Shown one piece after another: positions 53,214 through 62,049 of a DNA stretch of 64,000 nt (position 1 is its first letter; each line of letters starts with the position of its first letter). This stretch comes from Streptomyces sp. HB132 (GTDB lineage: Bacteria; Actinomycetota; Actinomycetes; Streptomycetales; Streptomycetaceae). A program made the translations under genes and the position numbers. The DNA is taken from the NCBI RefSeq assembly GCF_016909575.1, contig NZ_JAFBGA010000022.1:1-64000 (forward strand). The letters are read 5' to 3'. The notes beneath the pieces are model-generated. The model was given only the letters and a program-made list of their open reading frames with translations, was not told the DNA's origin and did no database searches.

Positions 53214-54593
53214 GTGACCACAGCGACAGCGGGGGGCGCCGGAACCGCGCCCCCCGCCGACAAGCGTCCCGACACGGGTACGAGCACGGGCAAGCACCCG
53301 CGCGGGAAGGTGACCGGTACCCGGAGGGCCGTCGCGGCGGCGTTCCTGCTGCCGGCCCTGGTGCTGCTCGGCTCCCTCGTCGTCTATCCGATCGTCTACT
53401 CCGTCTACCGCTCGTTCCTGGACCAGTCCGGAACCGGCTTCGCGGGCCTGGACAACTACAAGGCGCTGTTCACGGACGACACCATCCGGACAGCGGTCAA
53501 GAACAACGCGATCTGGGTCGTGTTCGCGCCGACCGTCGCCACCGTGCTGGGACTGATCTTCGCGGTGCTCACCGAGCGGATCCGGTGGGGGACGGCGTTC
53601 AAGCTGATCGTCTTCATGCCGATGGCCATCTCCATGCTGGCCGCCGGCATCATCTTCCGGCTCGTGTACGAGCAGGCGCCGGAGCGCGGTGTCGCCAACG
53701 CCGTGGCGGTGGGGGTGCACGACACGTTCGCCCAGTCGTCCGGCTTCCCCAAGGCGCATCCGCTGCCCGTCCATCCGCTGAAGGCGGGCGGGGGCGGTTC
53801 CTTCGTGACGAAGGAGACCGTGCGTGCCGGTGAGCCGGTGAGCCTGCCGCTGGTCGGCGTGGCCCCGGCGAAGATGCCGGGCGACGCGAAGCCCGCGAAG
53901 GCGGCCACCGCGTCCGGCGAGGGGATCACGGGCACGGCCTGGCTCGACTTCACCAAGGGCGGCGGCGGCAAGCCGAACCTCGTCGATCCGAAGGAACTCG
54001 GTCTCAAGGGCATCACCGTCGAGGCGGTGAAGGACGGCAAGGTCGTCGCCAGGGCCACGGCGGGCGCGGACGGGGTGTTCACCCTGCCCGCGTCGGCGGA
54101 CGGGAGCCTGCTTCGGCTCCCGGCGGACAACTTCCGCGAGCCCTACAACGGCGTCGACTGGCTCGGGCCCTCCCTCGTGACGCCGGGGATCATCGGCAGC
54201 TACGTCTGGATGTGGGCCGGATTCGCGATGGTGCTGATCGCGGCCGGCCTGGCGGGACTGCCGCGCGAACTCCTCGAGGCCGCCAGGGTGGACGGCGCGA
54301 ACGAGTGGCAGGTCTTCCGTCGGATCACGGTGCCGCTGCTGGCCCCCGTGCTCGCGGTGGTGCTGGTCACCTTGATGATCAACGTCCTGAAGATCTTCGA
54401 CCTGGTCTTCATCATCGCGCCGGGATCCTCCCAGGACGACGCGAACGTCCTCGCCCTCCAGCTGTACCGCTCCTCGTTCGGCACGGACGCGGATCTCGGG
54501 ATCGGCAGCGCCATCGCCGTACTCCTGTTGCTGCTGGTGATCCCGGTGATGCTGTTCAACATCCGCCGCATGCGGAGGGAGGGGCGCCGATGA
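53214..54593 (+). CDS. Sugar ABC transporter permease with inserted extracytoplasmic domain
   Basis: The 459-residue permease is about 150 residues longer than usual. Helices cover about 40-65, 98-120 and 128-150; then an insertion of about 145 residues (170-315) contains a Gly/Lys-rich part and a beta-rich segment (GTAWLDF, KGITVEAVKDGKVVARATAGADGVFTLPA). Three more helices and the EAA loop (EAARVDGANEWQVFRRITVPLL, about 355-375) follow. The insertion position recalls the P2 loop of E. coli MalF, which contacts the binding protein. It starts at GTG 53214, four bases after the previous stop. Confidence 0.88.
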   Translation: MTTATAGGAGTAPPADKRPDTGTSTGKHPRGKVTGTRRAVAAAFLLPALVLLGSLVVYPIVYSVYRSFLDQSGTGFAGLDNYKALFTDDTIRTAVKNNAIWVVFAPTVATVLGLIFAVLTERIRWGTAFKLIVFMPMAISMLAAGIIFRLVYEQAPERGVANAVAVGVHDTFAQSSGFPKAHPLPVHPLKAGGGGSFVTKETVRAGEPVSLPLVGVAPAKMPGDAKPAKAATASGEGITGTAWLDFTKGGGGKPNLVDPKELGLKGITVEAVKDGKVVARATAGADGVFTLPASADGSLLRLPADNFREPYNGVDWLGPSLVTPGIIGSYVWMWAGFAMVLIAAGLAGLPRELLEAARVDGANEWQVFRRITVPLLAPVLAVVLVTLMINVLKIFDLVFIIAPGSSQDDANVLALQLYRSSFGTDADLGIGSAIAVLLLLLVIPVMLFNIRRMRREGRR

Positions 54594-54697
54594 CCACTCG
54601 GGACCGGACCGCACCATCCCCCCGCCGGGGGTCCGGGGCGCGCTCCCCGGAACGACCCAGCGACAACCGCCGTACGCGGAAGGAGGGGCGCCGATGA
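54590..54697 (+). CDS. Possible 35-residue peptide between the two permease genes
   Basis: A small open frame starts at the ATG overlapping the first permease stop (ATGA) and ends in a TGA overlapping the second permease start (ATGA). The product is Arg/Pro/Ser-rich. Its first codons (ATG ACC AC) copy the second permease start, and its last residues (EGRR) copy the end of the first permease. The shared GGAGGGGCGCCGATGACCAC-like block, about 104 bases apart, shows a local duplication. It may be translated for coupling rather than function. Confidence 0.35.
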   Translation: MTTRDRTAPSPRRGSGARSPERPSDNRRTRKEGRR

Positions 54698-55617
54698 CCA
54701 CGGCCAAGGCCGCACAGGCCGAACAGGTCCCACGGGTCGAGAAGGCCGAGAGGACCGGGAAGGCCGAGCGGCCCCTCGGCGCGCGGATCGCCGCCCGGGC
54801 GGGCGGCGGCGCCATGCGGGTCTTCCTCGTCCTGGTGGGCCTGTTCTGGCTGATGCCGACCATCGGGCTGCTGCTCTCCTCGCTGCGCGGACCCGAGGAC
54901 ATCGCGGCGACCGGCTGGTGGAAGGTCCTCACCGCCCCCTCCGAGCTCACCTTCTCCAACTACCAGCGTCTGCTGGACAATTCGACCATCACCGATTCCC
55001 TGTTCAGTACGGTGCTGATCACCGTCCCGACCACCGTCCTCGTGGTCGTCATCGGCTCGCTCGCCGGTTACGCCTTCGCCTGGATGGAGTTCCCCGGCCG
55101 CGACTGGTGGTTCCTGGTGGTCGTGGGACTGCTGGTGGTCCCCGTGCAGGTCGCCCTGATCCCGGTGTCCGAGCTCTTCGGCACCATCGGGATCTTCGAG
55201 ACGACCTTCGGCGTGATCATGTTCCACACGGCGTTCGGCCTGCCGTTCGCCATCTTCCTGCTGAGGAACTTCTTCGCCGAGATCCCGCGCGAACTGCTGG
55301 AGGCCGCACGGCTGGACGGTGCGGGCGAGATCCGGTTGTTCACCCGGGTCGTCATGCCCCTCGGCGGGCCCGCGATCGCCTCGCTCGGGATCTTCCAGTT
55401 CCTCTGGGTGTGGAACGACATGCTGGTCGCGCTGATCTTCGCGGACTCGGATTCCCCGCCGATCACCGTGGCCCTGCAGCAGCAGGTGCGGCAGTTCGGC
55501 AACAACATCGACGTGCTCGCACCCGGCGCCTTCGTGTCCATGGTGATCCCGCTGGCGGTCTTCTTCGCCTTCCAGCGGCAGTTCGTCTCCGGCGTGATGG
55601 CGGGCGCCGTCAAGTAG
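54694..55617 (+). CDS. Sugar ABC transporter permease (MalG type)
   Basis: The 307-residue product has a charged cytoplasmic N-terminus (about 1-35), about six helices and the EAA loop (LEAARLDGAGEIRLFTRVVMPLGGP). It forms the channel with the preceding permease. A GGAGG ribosome site is directly upstream. The operon ends here, with a strong hairpin at 55652-55685. Confidence 0.92.
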   Translation: MTTAKAAQAEQVPRVEKAERTGKAERPLGARIAARAGGGAMRVFLVLVGLFWLMPTIGLLLSSLRGPEDIAATGWWKVLTAPSELTFSNYQRLLDNSTITDSLFSTVLITVPTTVLVVVIGSLAGYAFAWMEFPGRDWWFLVVVGLLVVPVQVALIPVSELFGTIGIFETTFGVIMFHTAFGLPFAIFLLRNFFAEIPRELLEAARLDGAGEIRLFTRVVMPLGGPAIASLGIFQFLWVWNDMLVALIFADSDSPPITVALQQQVRQFGNNIDVLAPGAFVSMVIPLAVFFAFQRQFVSGVMAGAVK

Positions 55618-55651
55618 GGAAGCCGGTCCAGTACACACGTTCGTCAACACC

Positions 55652-55685
55652 AGGGCGGCCCGTTCACTCGCGAACGGGCCGCCCT
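55652..55685 (+). terminator. Hairpin terminator after the sugar ABC operon
   Basis: A perfect 14-base inverted repeat (55652-55665 and 55672-55685) with a 6-base loop lies 34 bases after the permease stop. Confidence 0.85.
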
Positions 55686-55785
55686 ACCTCGTCTTTCCCC
55701 CGGATGCCACATCCCGCGTAACCAAGTCACTCCTTCGGCCGTTTGCGGGCCACCTGCCCGCCCGCGAGCGACCCCTGGATGTGTT

Positions 55786-58020
55786 GTGCCCCGGTTCAGT
55801 GTCATCGTGCCCGCGTACCGGGTCCAGGCGTATCTGCACGCGTGTCTCGACTCCGTGCTGAACCAGTCCTTCAAGGACTACGAAGTCATCGTGGTCGACG
55901 ACTGTTCACCGGACGCCTGTGGCCCGATCGCCGATGAGTACGCCGTCCGCGACCCCCGGGTCAGCGCAGTCCACCTGCCCCGCAACTCCGGACTGGGGCC
56001 CGCCCGCAACGCCGGGGTCTCCAGGGCGACCGGAGACTATCTGCTCTTCCTCGACGGTGACGACACCTTCGCCCCCGAGGCGCTCCAGACCATCGCCGAC
56101 CGGCTGGAGGCCACCGGCGGCCCCGACGTGCTGGTCTACGACTACGCCCGCACGTACTGGTCGGGCGAGAGCGTGCGCAACACCTTCGCCGAGCACCTCG
56201 CGGAGACCGGCCCCGCGTCCTTCGGGCTCGCGGAGCGGCCCGAGCTGCTCAAGGTCCTGATGGTCGTGTGGAACAAGGCGTACCGCCGCGAGTTCATCGA
56301 GGCCGAGGGCTTCACCTTCCCGCCCGGCTACTACGAGGACACCCCCTGGACCTACCCGGTGCTGATGGCCGCCGGGTCGATCGCGGTGCTGGACACCGTC
56401 TGCGTGGGCTACCGCCAGCGGCGTCGTGGCAACATCCTGTCCACCACCACCCACCGGCACTTCGACGTCTTCGACCAGTACGACCGCGTCTTCGCCTTCA
56501 TCGACGCCCGGCCCGAACTCGCCGTCTGGCGACCGGTGATGTTCCGCAGGATGCTCGACCACTTCTCGACGCTCTTCACCTCCCGGGGCCGGCTGCCGCG
56601 CGGGACCCGGGCCCTGTTCTTCCGCCGCGCCCGGGCCCACTGCCGCCGCTACCGCACCCCGGGCTCCCCCGTGCCCCGTCGCACCCGGCTGCGGCACGCG
56701 CTGTTCCGGCTGGGCGCGCACCGCACCTACCGCGCCCTGTGGGCCGCGCAGCGGCTGCGCGCGAGGCTCGGACGCGCGGCGGCGACGGTGCGCCGGGCGG
56801 TGCGCGGAGCCGCGCTCCAGCTGCACTACCGCGTCCAGCTGCGCCTGCCCGTCCGGACCACGGACGCGGTCTTCGCCGCCTACTGGCACCGCGGCTACAC
56901 CTGCAGCCCCGCGGCGCTGGAGGCCACGGCCAGAGCCCTCGTACCCGGGTTGCGCACCCACTGGATCTGCCGCCCGCAGGACGCGCACACGGTGCCGGAC
57001 GCGACCCGCGTGCTGCACCCGGGGACCGCCGCGTACTGGACGGCTCTGGCGCGCTCCAAGTACCTCGTGAACAACGTCAACTTCGACCGCAGACTCGTGA
57101 AGAGACGCGGGCAGGTGCTCCTGCAGACCCATCACGGCACCCCGCTGAAGACCATGGGCACCGACCTCGTACACCGGCCCGCGGCGGCCGGCTCCATGGA
57201 CTTCGACCAGCTGCTGCGCAACATCGACAAGTGGGACTTCTCGCTCTCGGCCAACCAGCACTCCACCCTCGTGTGGGAACGCACCTACCCGTCCGGCTAC
57301 ACCACGCTGGAGTACGGCAGCCCGCGCAACGACGTCTTCCGCCGCACGGGCCCCGAGGAGACCGCGCGGCTGCGCGTGCGCCTGGGCGTCCCCGACGGCA
57401 GCACCGCCCTGCTGTACGCGCCGACCCACCGCGACTACCGGCGTACCCAGCAGCACTCCCTGGACCTGGAGCGGCTGGTCCGCGTCCTGGGGCCCCGCTT
57501 CGTGATCCTGGCCCGCTCGCACTACCTGGACGCGACGGCCCGGGCCACCGCCGGCCACACCCGGCACCCGCGGATCATCGACGTCAGCGCCCACCCGTCG
57601 GTCGAGGAACTCTGCCTCGCCTCCGACGGGCTGATCACGGACTACTCGTCGCTGATGTTCGACTACGTCAACCTCGACCGGCCGGTCGTCCTCCACCTGG
57701 AGGACGCCCAGGCGTACGACGGTGCGCGCGGCACGTACTTCGATCCGGCGGCCTTCCCTCCCGGGGCGGTCGCCCGTGACCAGGAGGAGCTGCACGAGAT
57801 CTTCGCCACGGACCACTGGCGCGGGCCGCGGTCGGCGCAGCGCCGCGCCGCGTTCCGGGCCCGGTTCTGCCCGTACGACGACGGCCACGCGGCGGAGCGG
57901 GTGGTGCGCAGGGTCTTCCTGGGCGACACCTCCGGCATGCCGCTGCCCGTCCCGCTGACGAGTCGTGGGCCGACCGGGGTGCCGCGTCAGGTACCGGTAC
58001 GGGAGTACACGAGCGGGTGA
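55786..58020 (+). CDS. GT2 glycosyltransferase fused to CDP-glycerol glycerophosphotransferase-like domain
   Basis: The 744-residue product has an N-terminal GT2 domain (about 3-230) with VIVPAYRVQAYL, VVDDCSPD and DGDDT. The C-terminal half resembles TagB/TagF teichoic-acid polymerases: QTHHGTPLKTMG, LLYAPTHRDY, SHYLD and ITDYSSLMFDY. It probably transfers a sugar and then a glycerol- or ribitol-phosphate unit during wall-polymer synthesis at the membrane. Start is GTG 55786 with a weak ribosome site. It is convergent with three related minus-strand genes. Confidence 0.88.
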   Translation: MPRFSVIVPAYRVQAYLHACLDSVLNQSFKDYEVIVVDDCSPDACGPIADEYAVRDPRVSAVHLPRNSGLGPARNAGVSRATGDYLLFLDGDDTFAPEALQTIADRLEATGGPDVLVYDYARTYWSGESVRNTFAEHLAETGPASFGLAERPELLKVLMVVWNKAYRREFIEAEGFTFPPGYYEDTPWTYPVLMAAGSIAVLDTVCVGYRQRRRGNILSTTTHRHFDVFDQYDRVFAFIDARPELAVWRPVMFRRMLDHFSTLFTSRGRLPRGTRALFFRRARAHCRRYRTPGSPVPRRTRLRHALFRLGAHRTYRALWAAQRLRARLGRAAATVRRAVRGAALQLHYRVQLRLPVRTTDAVFAAYWHRGYTCSPAALEATARALVPGLRTHWICRPQDAHTVPDATRVLHPGTAAYWTALARSKYLVNNVNFDRRLVKRRGQVLLQTHHGTPLKTMGTDLVHRPAAAGSMDFDQLLRNIDKWDFSLSANQHSTLVWERTYPSGYTTLEYGSPRNDVFRRTGPEETARLRVRLGVPDGSTALLYAPTHRDYRRTQQHSLDLERLVRVLGPRFVILARSHYLDATARATAGHTRHPRIIDVSAHPSVEELCLASDGLITDYSSLMFDYVNLDRPVVLHLEDAQAYDGARGTYFDPAAFPPGAVARDQEELHEIFATDHWRGPRSAQRRAAFRARFCPYDDGHAAERVVRRVFLGDTSGMPLPVPLTSRGPTGVPRQVPVREYTSG

Positions 58021-58028
58021 GGGCCGCG

Positions 58029-58057
58029 GAGCCCGGGGCGCCGGACGCCCCGGGCTC
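58029..58057. terminator. Bidirectional hairpin between convergent glycosyltransferase genes
   Basis: The 12-base arms (58029-58040 and 58046-58057) with a CCGGA loop fill the gap between the two convergent stop codons. Confidence 0.8.
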
Positions 58058-59206
58058 TCAGCGCTCCAGGAACGCGAACAGCTCTTCCCAGCGCTCCATG
58101 GCCTCCGCCTCGGAGAACCGCTGGACACCGGCCCGCGCCCGGTCGCCCATCGCGTCCCGCATCCGGGGGTTGCCGGTGAGCCTCAGCAGCCGGTCGGCGA
58201 GCGCGGTGATGTCGCCCGCCGGCGCGAGCAGTCCGTCCTCACCGTCACGCACGATCTCCCGCACACCCGGCGCACAGTCGAAGGCGGCACACGGCACGCC
58301 GCTCGCCATGGCCTCCAGCAGTGCCAGCGGGAAGCCTTCGCCGCGTGAGGACTGGACGAAGACCGAGGACGTGGCGAGCGCGGCGGGGACGTCGTCCGTG
58401 CGTCCCCGCCAGTGGACCGAGGAGTCCAGCCCGAGGGCGGTGCACTGCGCCCTCAGGGCCGCCTCGTCCTCGCCCGTCCCGTAGACGTCCAGCCGCCAGT
58501 CCGGGCGCTGCGGAGCCACCAGCGCCCAGGTGTCCAGGAGCATGTCGAGGCCCTTCTGGTCGGTGAGCCGGCCGATGCTCGCCACCGACTTACCCAAACG
58601 CGGGGAGGGCACATCGGGCAGCGCGGCCAGGGCGTTGGGCATGAAACCCACGTTGTTCATCCCGTCACCCGCCCACTTGTCCGCGTCCTCCTCCGTGAGG
58701 ACGAGCCAGTGGTCGAGCGGCGGGTAGTGGTTCCTGATCCAGCGGTAGCGGTGGCTCGCCCGGGAGTAGTCGTAGGACTCGTGACTCATCCCGATGACCC
58801 GCAGCCCGACGGTGTCCGCCTCGCCGACCCACTCCATCGCCCAGACCTGGCTGACGATCACCACCCCGCCGGGCCGGGCGGCCCGGAAGATCTCCGAGAG
58901 CCGTTCGACGGCCAGCCGCTTGCGGGCCGCACGCGCTGCCTCGGCGCGCCTGGCGGGCACACGGAAGCGGTCCCGCAGGCCCTTGGGCGCCCAGGGCGTC
59001 GGAGGGTGCGCCGGATACAGCGCGGTCACCGGGTAGCCGCACGGCTCCGGCAGGGCCATCTTCCGCTCGGCGGCGTGGATACCGACCGTGTGCACCCGGT
59101 GGCCCGCCTCCTGGAACAGCTGGGCGGTCCGGTGCATCCAGCCGGTGACACCGCCGAGTTCGTCGGTGCTGTTGGAGACGATGAAGACATCACGGCTGCG
59201 GCTCAT
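58058..59206 (-). CDS. GT4-type glycosyltransferase
   Basis: The 382-residue GT-B fold transferase starts with VSNSTDELGGVTGWMHRTAQLFQEAGH (acceptor lobe). Its donor lobe contains SIGRLTDQKGLDMLLDTW, VQSSRGEGFPLALLEAMASG and ALADRLLRL, as in GT4. It probably adds a sugar to the wall polymer made by the neighbouring TagF-like proteins. Its start overlaps the stop of the gene upstream by four bases (ATGA), so the three minus-strand genes form one operon. Confidence 0.9.
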   Translation of the reverse strand: MSRSRDVFIVSNSTDELGGVTGWMHRTAQLFQEAGHRVHTVGIHAAERKMALPEPCGYPVTALYPAHPPTPWAPKGLRDRFRVPARRAEAARAARKRLAVERLSEIFRAARPGGVVIVSQVWAMEWVGEADTVGLRVIGMSHESYDYSRASHRYRWIRNHYPPLDHWLVLTEEDADKWAGDGMNNVGFMPNALAALPDVPSPRLGKSVASIGRLTDQKGLDMLLDTWALVAPQRPDWRLDVYGTGEDEAALRAQCTALGLDSSVHWRGRTDDVPAALATSSVFVQSSRGEGFPLALLEAMASGVPCAAFDCAPGVREIVRDGEDGLLAPAGDITALADRLLRLTGNPRMRDAMGDRARAGVQRFSEAEAMERWEELFAFLER

Positions 59207-62049
59207 CGGCCGGCCTCCCCGGTAGGGACGGTGGGGGACGGGACGAGGTGCCGGGCGAACACGGTGTCGACGACGGCGCGTGCCGCCTCTCCGCGGTCGT
59301 AGCCGCCGAACTCGGAAGCGAAGGCGGCCCGTTGCTCCTGATAGCCGGTGTCCGCGGTCTTCAGCCGGGCCAAAACGGCGAACAGCTCCTCCTCGGTGGC
59401 CGTCACCGGGCCCGGTGCCTTCTCCCGCAGATCGAAGTAGCTGCCCCGCTCGGCAACGTAGGAGTCGAGATCGGGGGCGAAGAGGATGATCGGGCGGTCC
59501 AGGAGCGCGTAGTCGAACATGATCGACGAGTAGTCGGTGACCAGGACGTCGGTGAGCGCCAGCAGTTCACTCACGTCGTGGTGGCCCGAGACGTCCACGA
59601 CCGTCCCGGGCGGGCAGGCGGGCAGGCTCGCCGCCTCCAGGTAGTGACTCCGCACCAGCAGCGTGTACGTGTCACCGAAGCGTTCCGCGAAGCGCGCCGC
59701 GTCCAGCAGCAGCCGCTGCCGCCCGCGCTTGCCGGGGCCGCCCCGGAAGGTCGGCGCGTACAGCACGACCTTGCGGTGGTCGGGCAGGCCGAGTGCGGCC
59801 GCGAGAGCCGGACGGGGCAGCCTGCCCTCCGCCTCGTCCCTGGCGCGCGCGGCGAGCAGCACGTCGTTGCGCGGGTAGCCGGTGCGCAGCAGCGTCTCCT
59901 CCGGCAGCCGGTAGGCGCGGGCCAGGGTGCGCTCGTCGTGCTCGGACCGTACGAGGAAGTGGTCGAACCGGCCCACGGACTGCCGGAGCCGCTCGCGCTG
60001 CGGGGCGTTCTGCATGCGCACCCGCGTCTCGTCGAAGCCCATGCGCTTGTACGCCGAGCCGTGCCAGGTCTGGAGGTAGGTCGTGCCGGAGGGCTTGTCG
60101 AGGTGCTGCGGGAACCCCTGGTTGTCGACCCAGTACTCGGCCCGGGCCAGGGCCCACAGATAGCGCCAGGACCATCGGGGCACCAGCGCGGCGTCCGCGG
60201 GGAAACCGTCCGGGGAGCCGGCGTACGACCAGACGCAGCGCAGCCGCAGCCCCCTGGCCCGCACCTCCTCGTGGACGGCGCGGGGGCTGTCGCCGTAGCA
60301 GGTGCCCATGTGGCTCTCGAAGACCACGGAGCCCTTGCGTACGGGCAGCCGCAGCAGCCAGGAGCGGTAGACGGAGACCTTGAAGCCCCTGGCGTGCAGC
60401 CGGTCCCGTCGTCGGCGCAGGGCCCGGGCCAGGAGCCTGGCCCGGCGGGCGGGGCGGAAGTGGGTGGCGTAGTGGACCAGTCGGCGGGCCGTGCGGGCGG
60501 GCCGCAGGCGGGCTTCGAGCCGGAGCGCCAGGTGGTCCCGGAGCGTGATGTAGGGCTGCCAGGTGTCCCCGGCCGCCCTGCCCAGCCGGGGCAGGGCGGG
60601 GGAGCGGTCCGCCGGGCCGACGAGGTCGTGTGCGGCGAAGAGGTCGCTCACCGAGCGGTTCCGGCCGTCCTCCACCACCATCCGCACGTCCCACACCGTG
60701 TCGCGGGGCCCCAGGGGGCGCAGCAGCCGGGTGACGTCGACGCGGGTGGACCAGCTGATTCCGGTGGCGTCGGGCCGCAGCGTGGCGACCGGCGCGTGGA
60801 AGGCGCGGGAGCCGTCCCGGACACGGAACTCCAGCCGGGCCGTCAGCGGGCCGCCCGGGTCGGGCCCGGTGTGCGCGGGCAGGACGAGTCTGCCCGCGAG
60901 CAGGACCCGGCCGCCGTCGGCCTCGTAGCGGGTGAGCCTGTTCATCAGCTTCAGCTCGCCGAACGACCGGTACTGGTGGCCGAGTCCGGTGACGTCGAAC
61001 ACGGGGTCAAGATCGCCTTTCCAGCACACCCTCCCGTCGTCCGCCACGGACAGGGGCGCGGCCACCACGCCCCTCCTGCGCAGGGCGTACGCCGCGGTGA
61101 GCGCCCCGTCCGCGTCGCCCCGCTCCAGCAGCCGGACTCCGACGCGCTCGACGGGAGCGAGACTCAGCAGGACCGTCTCCGGTACGCAGCCGGGCAGCAC
61201 CCGGGCCGCCGTCTCCGCGATGCGTTCGCGGTCGGCGACGGGCAGCTCCGGCAGGGTGCGCACCAGCGGCACGACGGTGTCCAGCAGGAAGGCCCGGTCC
61301 CGCTCCGCACGCAGCTCCGTCAGCCCCTGGGCCACGAGCACGTGGCACACCCGCCGGTGCGCCTCGACCACCCCGGCGAGGTCCCGGCCGGCGTCCGGAA
61401 CGGCCCGCCCCGAGACGATCCGGCGGCGTACGAGGGCGATCCGGCCGACCACGGCCGCCGCCAGGGCACCGAACAGGACCCCGCTGTGGGTGAGGTCCTC
61501 GTCGTAGCGCAGCGCATGCCGCTCCAGCGCCGCCCGCCGCAGGCAGAAACCCGTCACCAGGGCGTCGTGCACGGCCAGTTCGGGGGCTTCGGTGAATCGG
61601 GCGACCGTGCGGGAACGCAGGAACAGCGGGTGCTGCCAGGAGGGTTCCCGCTCCTTCGCCCCCTCCCCGGTGAGCCTGCTCCAGCGCCCCGCGACCAGAT
61701 CGGCACGGGTGCGCGTACCGGCCTGCCAGAGGTTGCGGCAGGCGTGCCGCTCGAGCCGTTCGCCGACGTCGAGCACGAGGACGTAGGTGCCGCGCGCCGC
61801 GTCCAGGCCGGCGTTGCGCAGCGAGGCGACCGAGTCCGTACCGGGGTCGAGGACGCGGACCTCGCCCGGGGAGCGTCCGGCGAGCACTCCGGCGGCCTGC
61901 CGCAGGGCGGGGGGTGCGCCGACTGGAAGGACGACGAGTGCCTCGACCGCCCGCAGACTCTGGCCGAGCACGGACTCCACGGACGCGGCCAGCGCCTCCT
62001 CGCCGCCCTCCGCGGCGGTGATCACACAGCTGAAGTCGGGGGTGCTCAT
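59203..62049 (-). CDS. GT2-like plus CDP-glycerol glycerophosphotransferase (TagF-type)
   Basis: The 948-residue product has an N-terminal GT2-like domain (about 1-200) whose acidic motifs are weaker than usual. A middle region of unclear fold (about 330-500) looks beta-rich. The C-terminal TagB/TagF-like glycerophosphotransferase (about 560-930) has TYLQTWHGSAYKRMG, VVLYAPTFRG, RSHYLEA and VTDYSSIMFDY. It probably polymerises or primes a teichoic-acid-type chain. Its start overlaps the stop of the upstream gene (ATGA). Confidence 0.88.
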   Translation of the reverse strand: MSTPDFSCVITAAEGGEEALAASVESVLGQSLRAVEALVVLPVGAPPALRQAAGVLAGRSPGEVRVLDPGTDSVASLRNAGLDAARGTYVLVLDVGERLERHACRNLWQAGTRTRADLVAGRWSRLTGEGAKEREPSWQHPLFLRSRTVARFTEAPELAVHDALVTGFCLRRAALERHALRYDEDLTHSGVLFGALAAAVVGRIALVRRRIVSGRAVPDAGRDLAGVVEAHRRVCHVLVAQGLTELRAERDRAFLLDTVVPLVRTLPELPVADRERIAETAARVLPGCVPETVLLSLAPVERVGVRLLERGDADGALTAAYALRRRGVVAAPLSVADDGRVCWKGDLDPVFDVTGLGHQYRSFGELKLMNRLTRYEADGGRVLLAGRLVLPAHTGPDPGGPLTARLEFRVRDGSRAFHAPVATLRPDATGISWSTRVDVTRLLRPLGPRDTVWDVRMVVEDGRNRSVSDLFAAHDLVGPADRSPALPRLGRAAGDTWQPYITLRDHLALRLEARLRPARTARRLVHYATHFRPARRARLLARALRRRRDRLHARGFKVSVYRSWLLRLPVRKGSVVFESHMGTCYGDSPRAVHEEVRARGLRLRCVWSYAGSPDGFPADAALVPRWSWRYLWALARAEYWVDNQGFPQHLDKPSGTTYLQTWHGSAYKRMGFDETRVRMQNAPQRERLRQSVGRFDHFLVRSEHDERTLARAYRLPEETLLRTGYPRNDVLLAARARDEAEGRLPRPALAAALGLPDHRKVVLYAPTFRGGPGKRGRQRLLLDAARFAERFGDTYTLLVRSHYLEAASLPACPPGTVVDVSGHHDVSELLALTDVLVTDYSSIMFDYALLDRPIILFAPDLDSYVAERGSYFDLREKAPGPVTATEEELFAVLARLKTADTGYQEQRAAFASEFGGYDRGEAARAVVDTVFARHLVPSPTVPTGEAGR

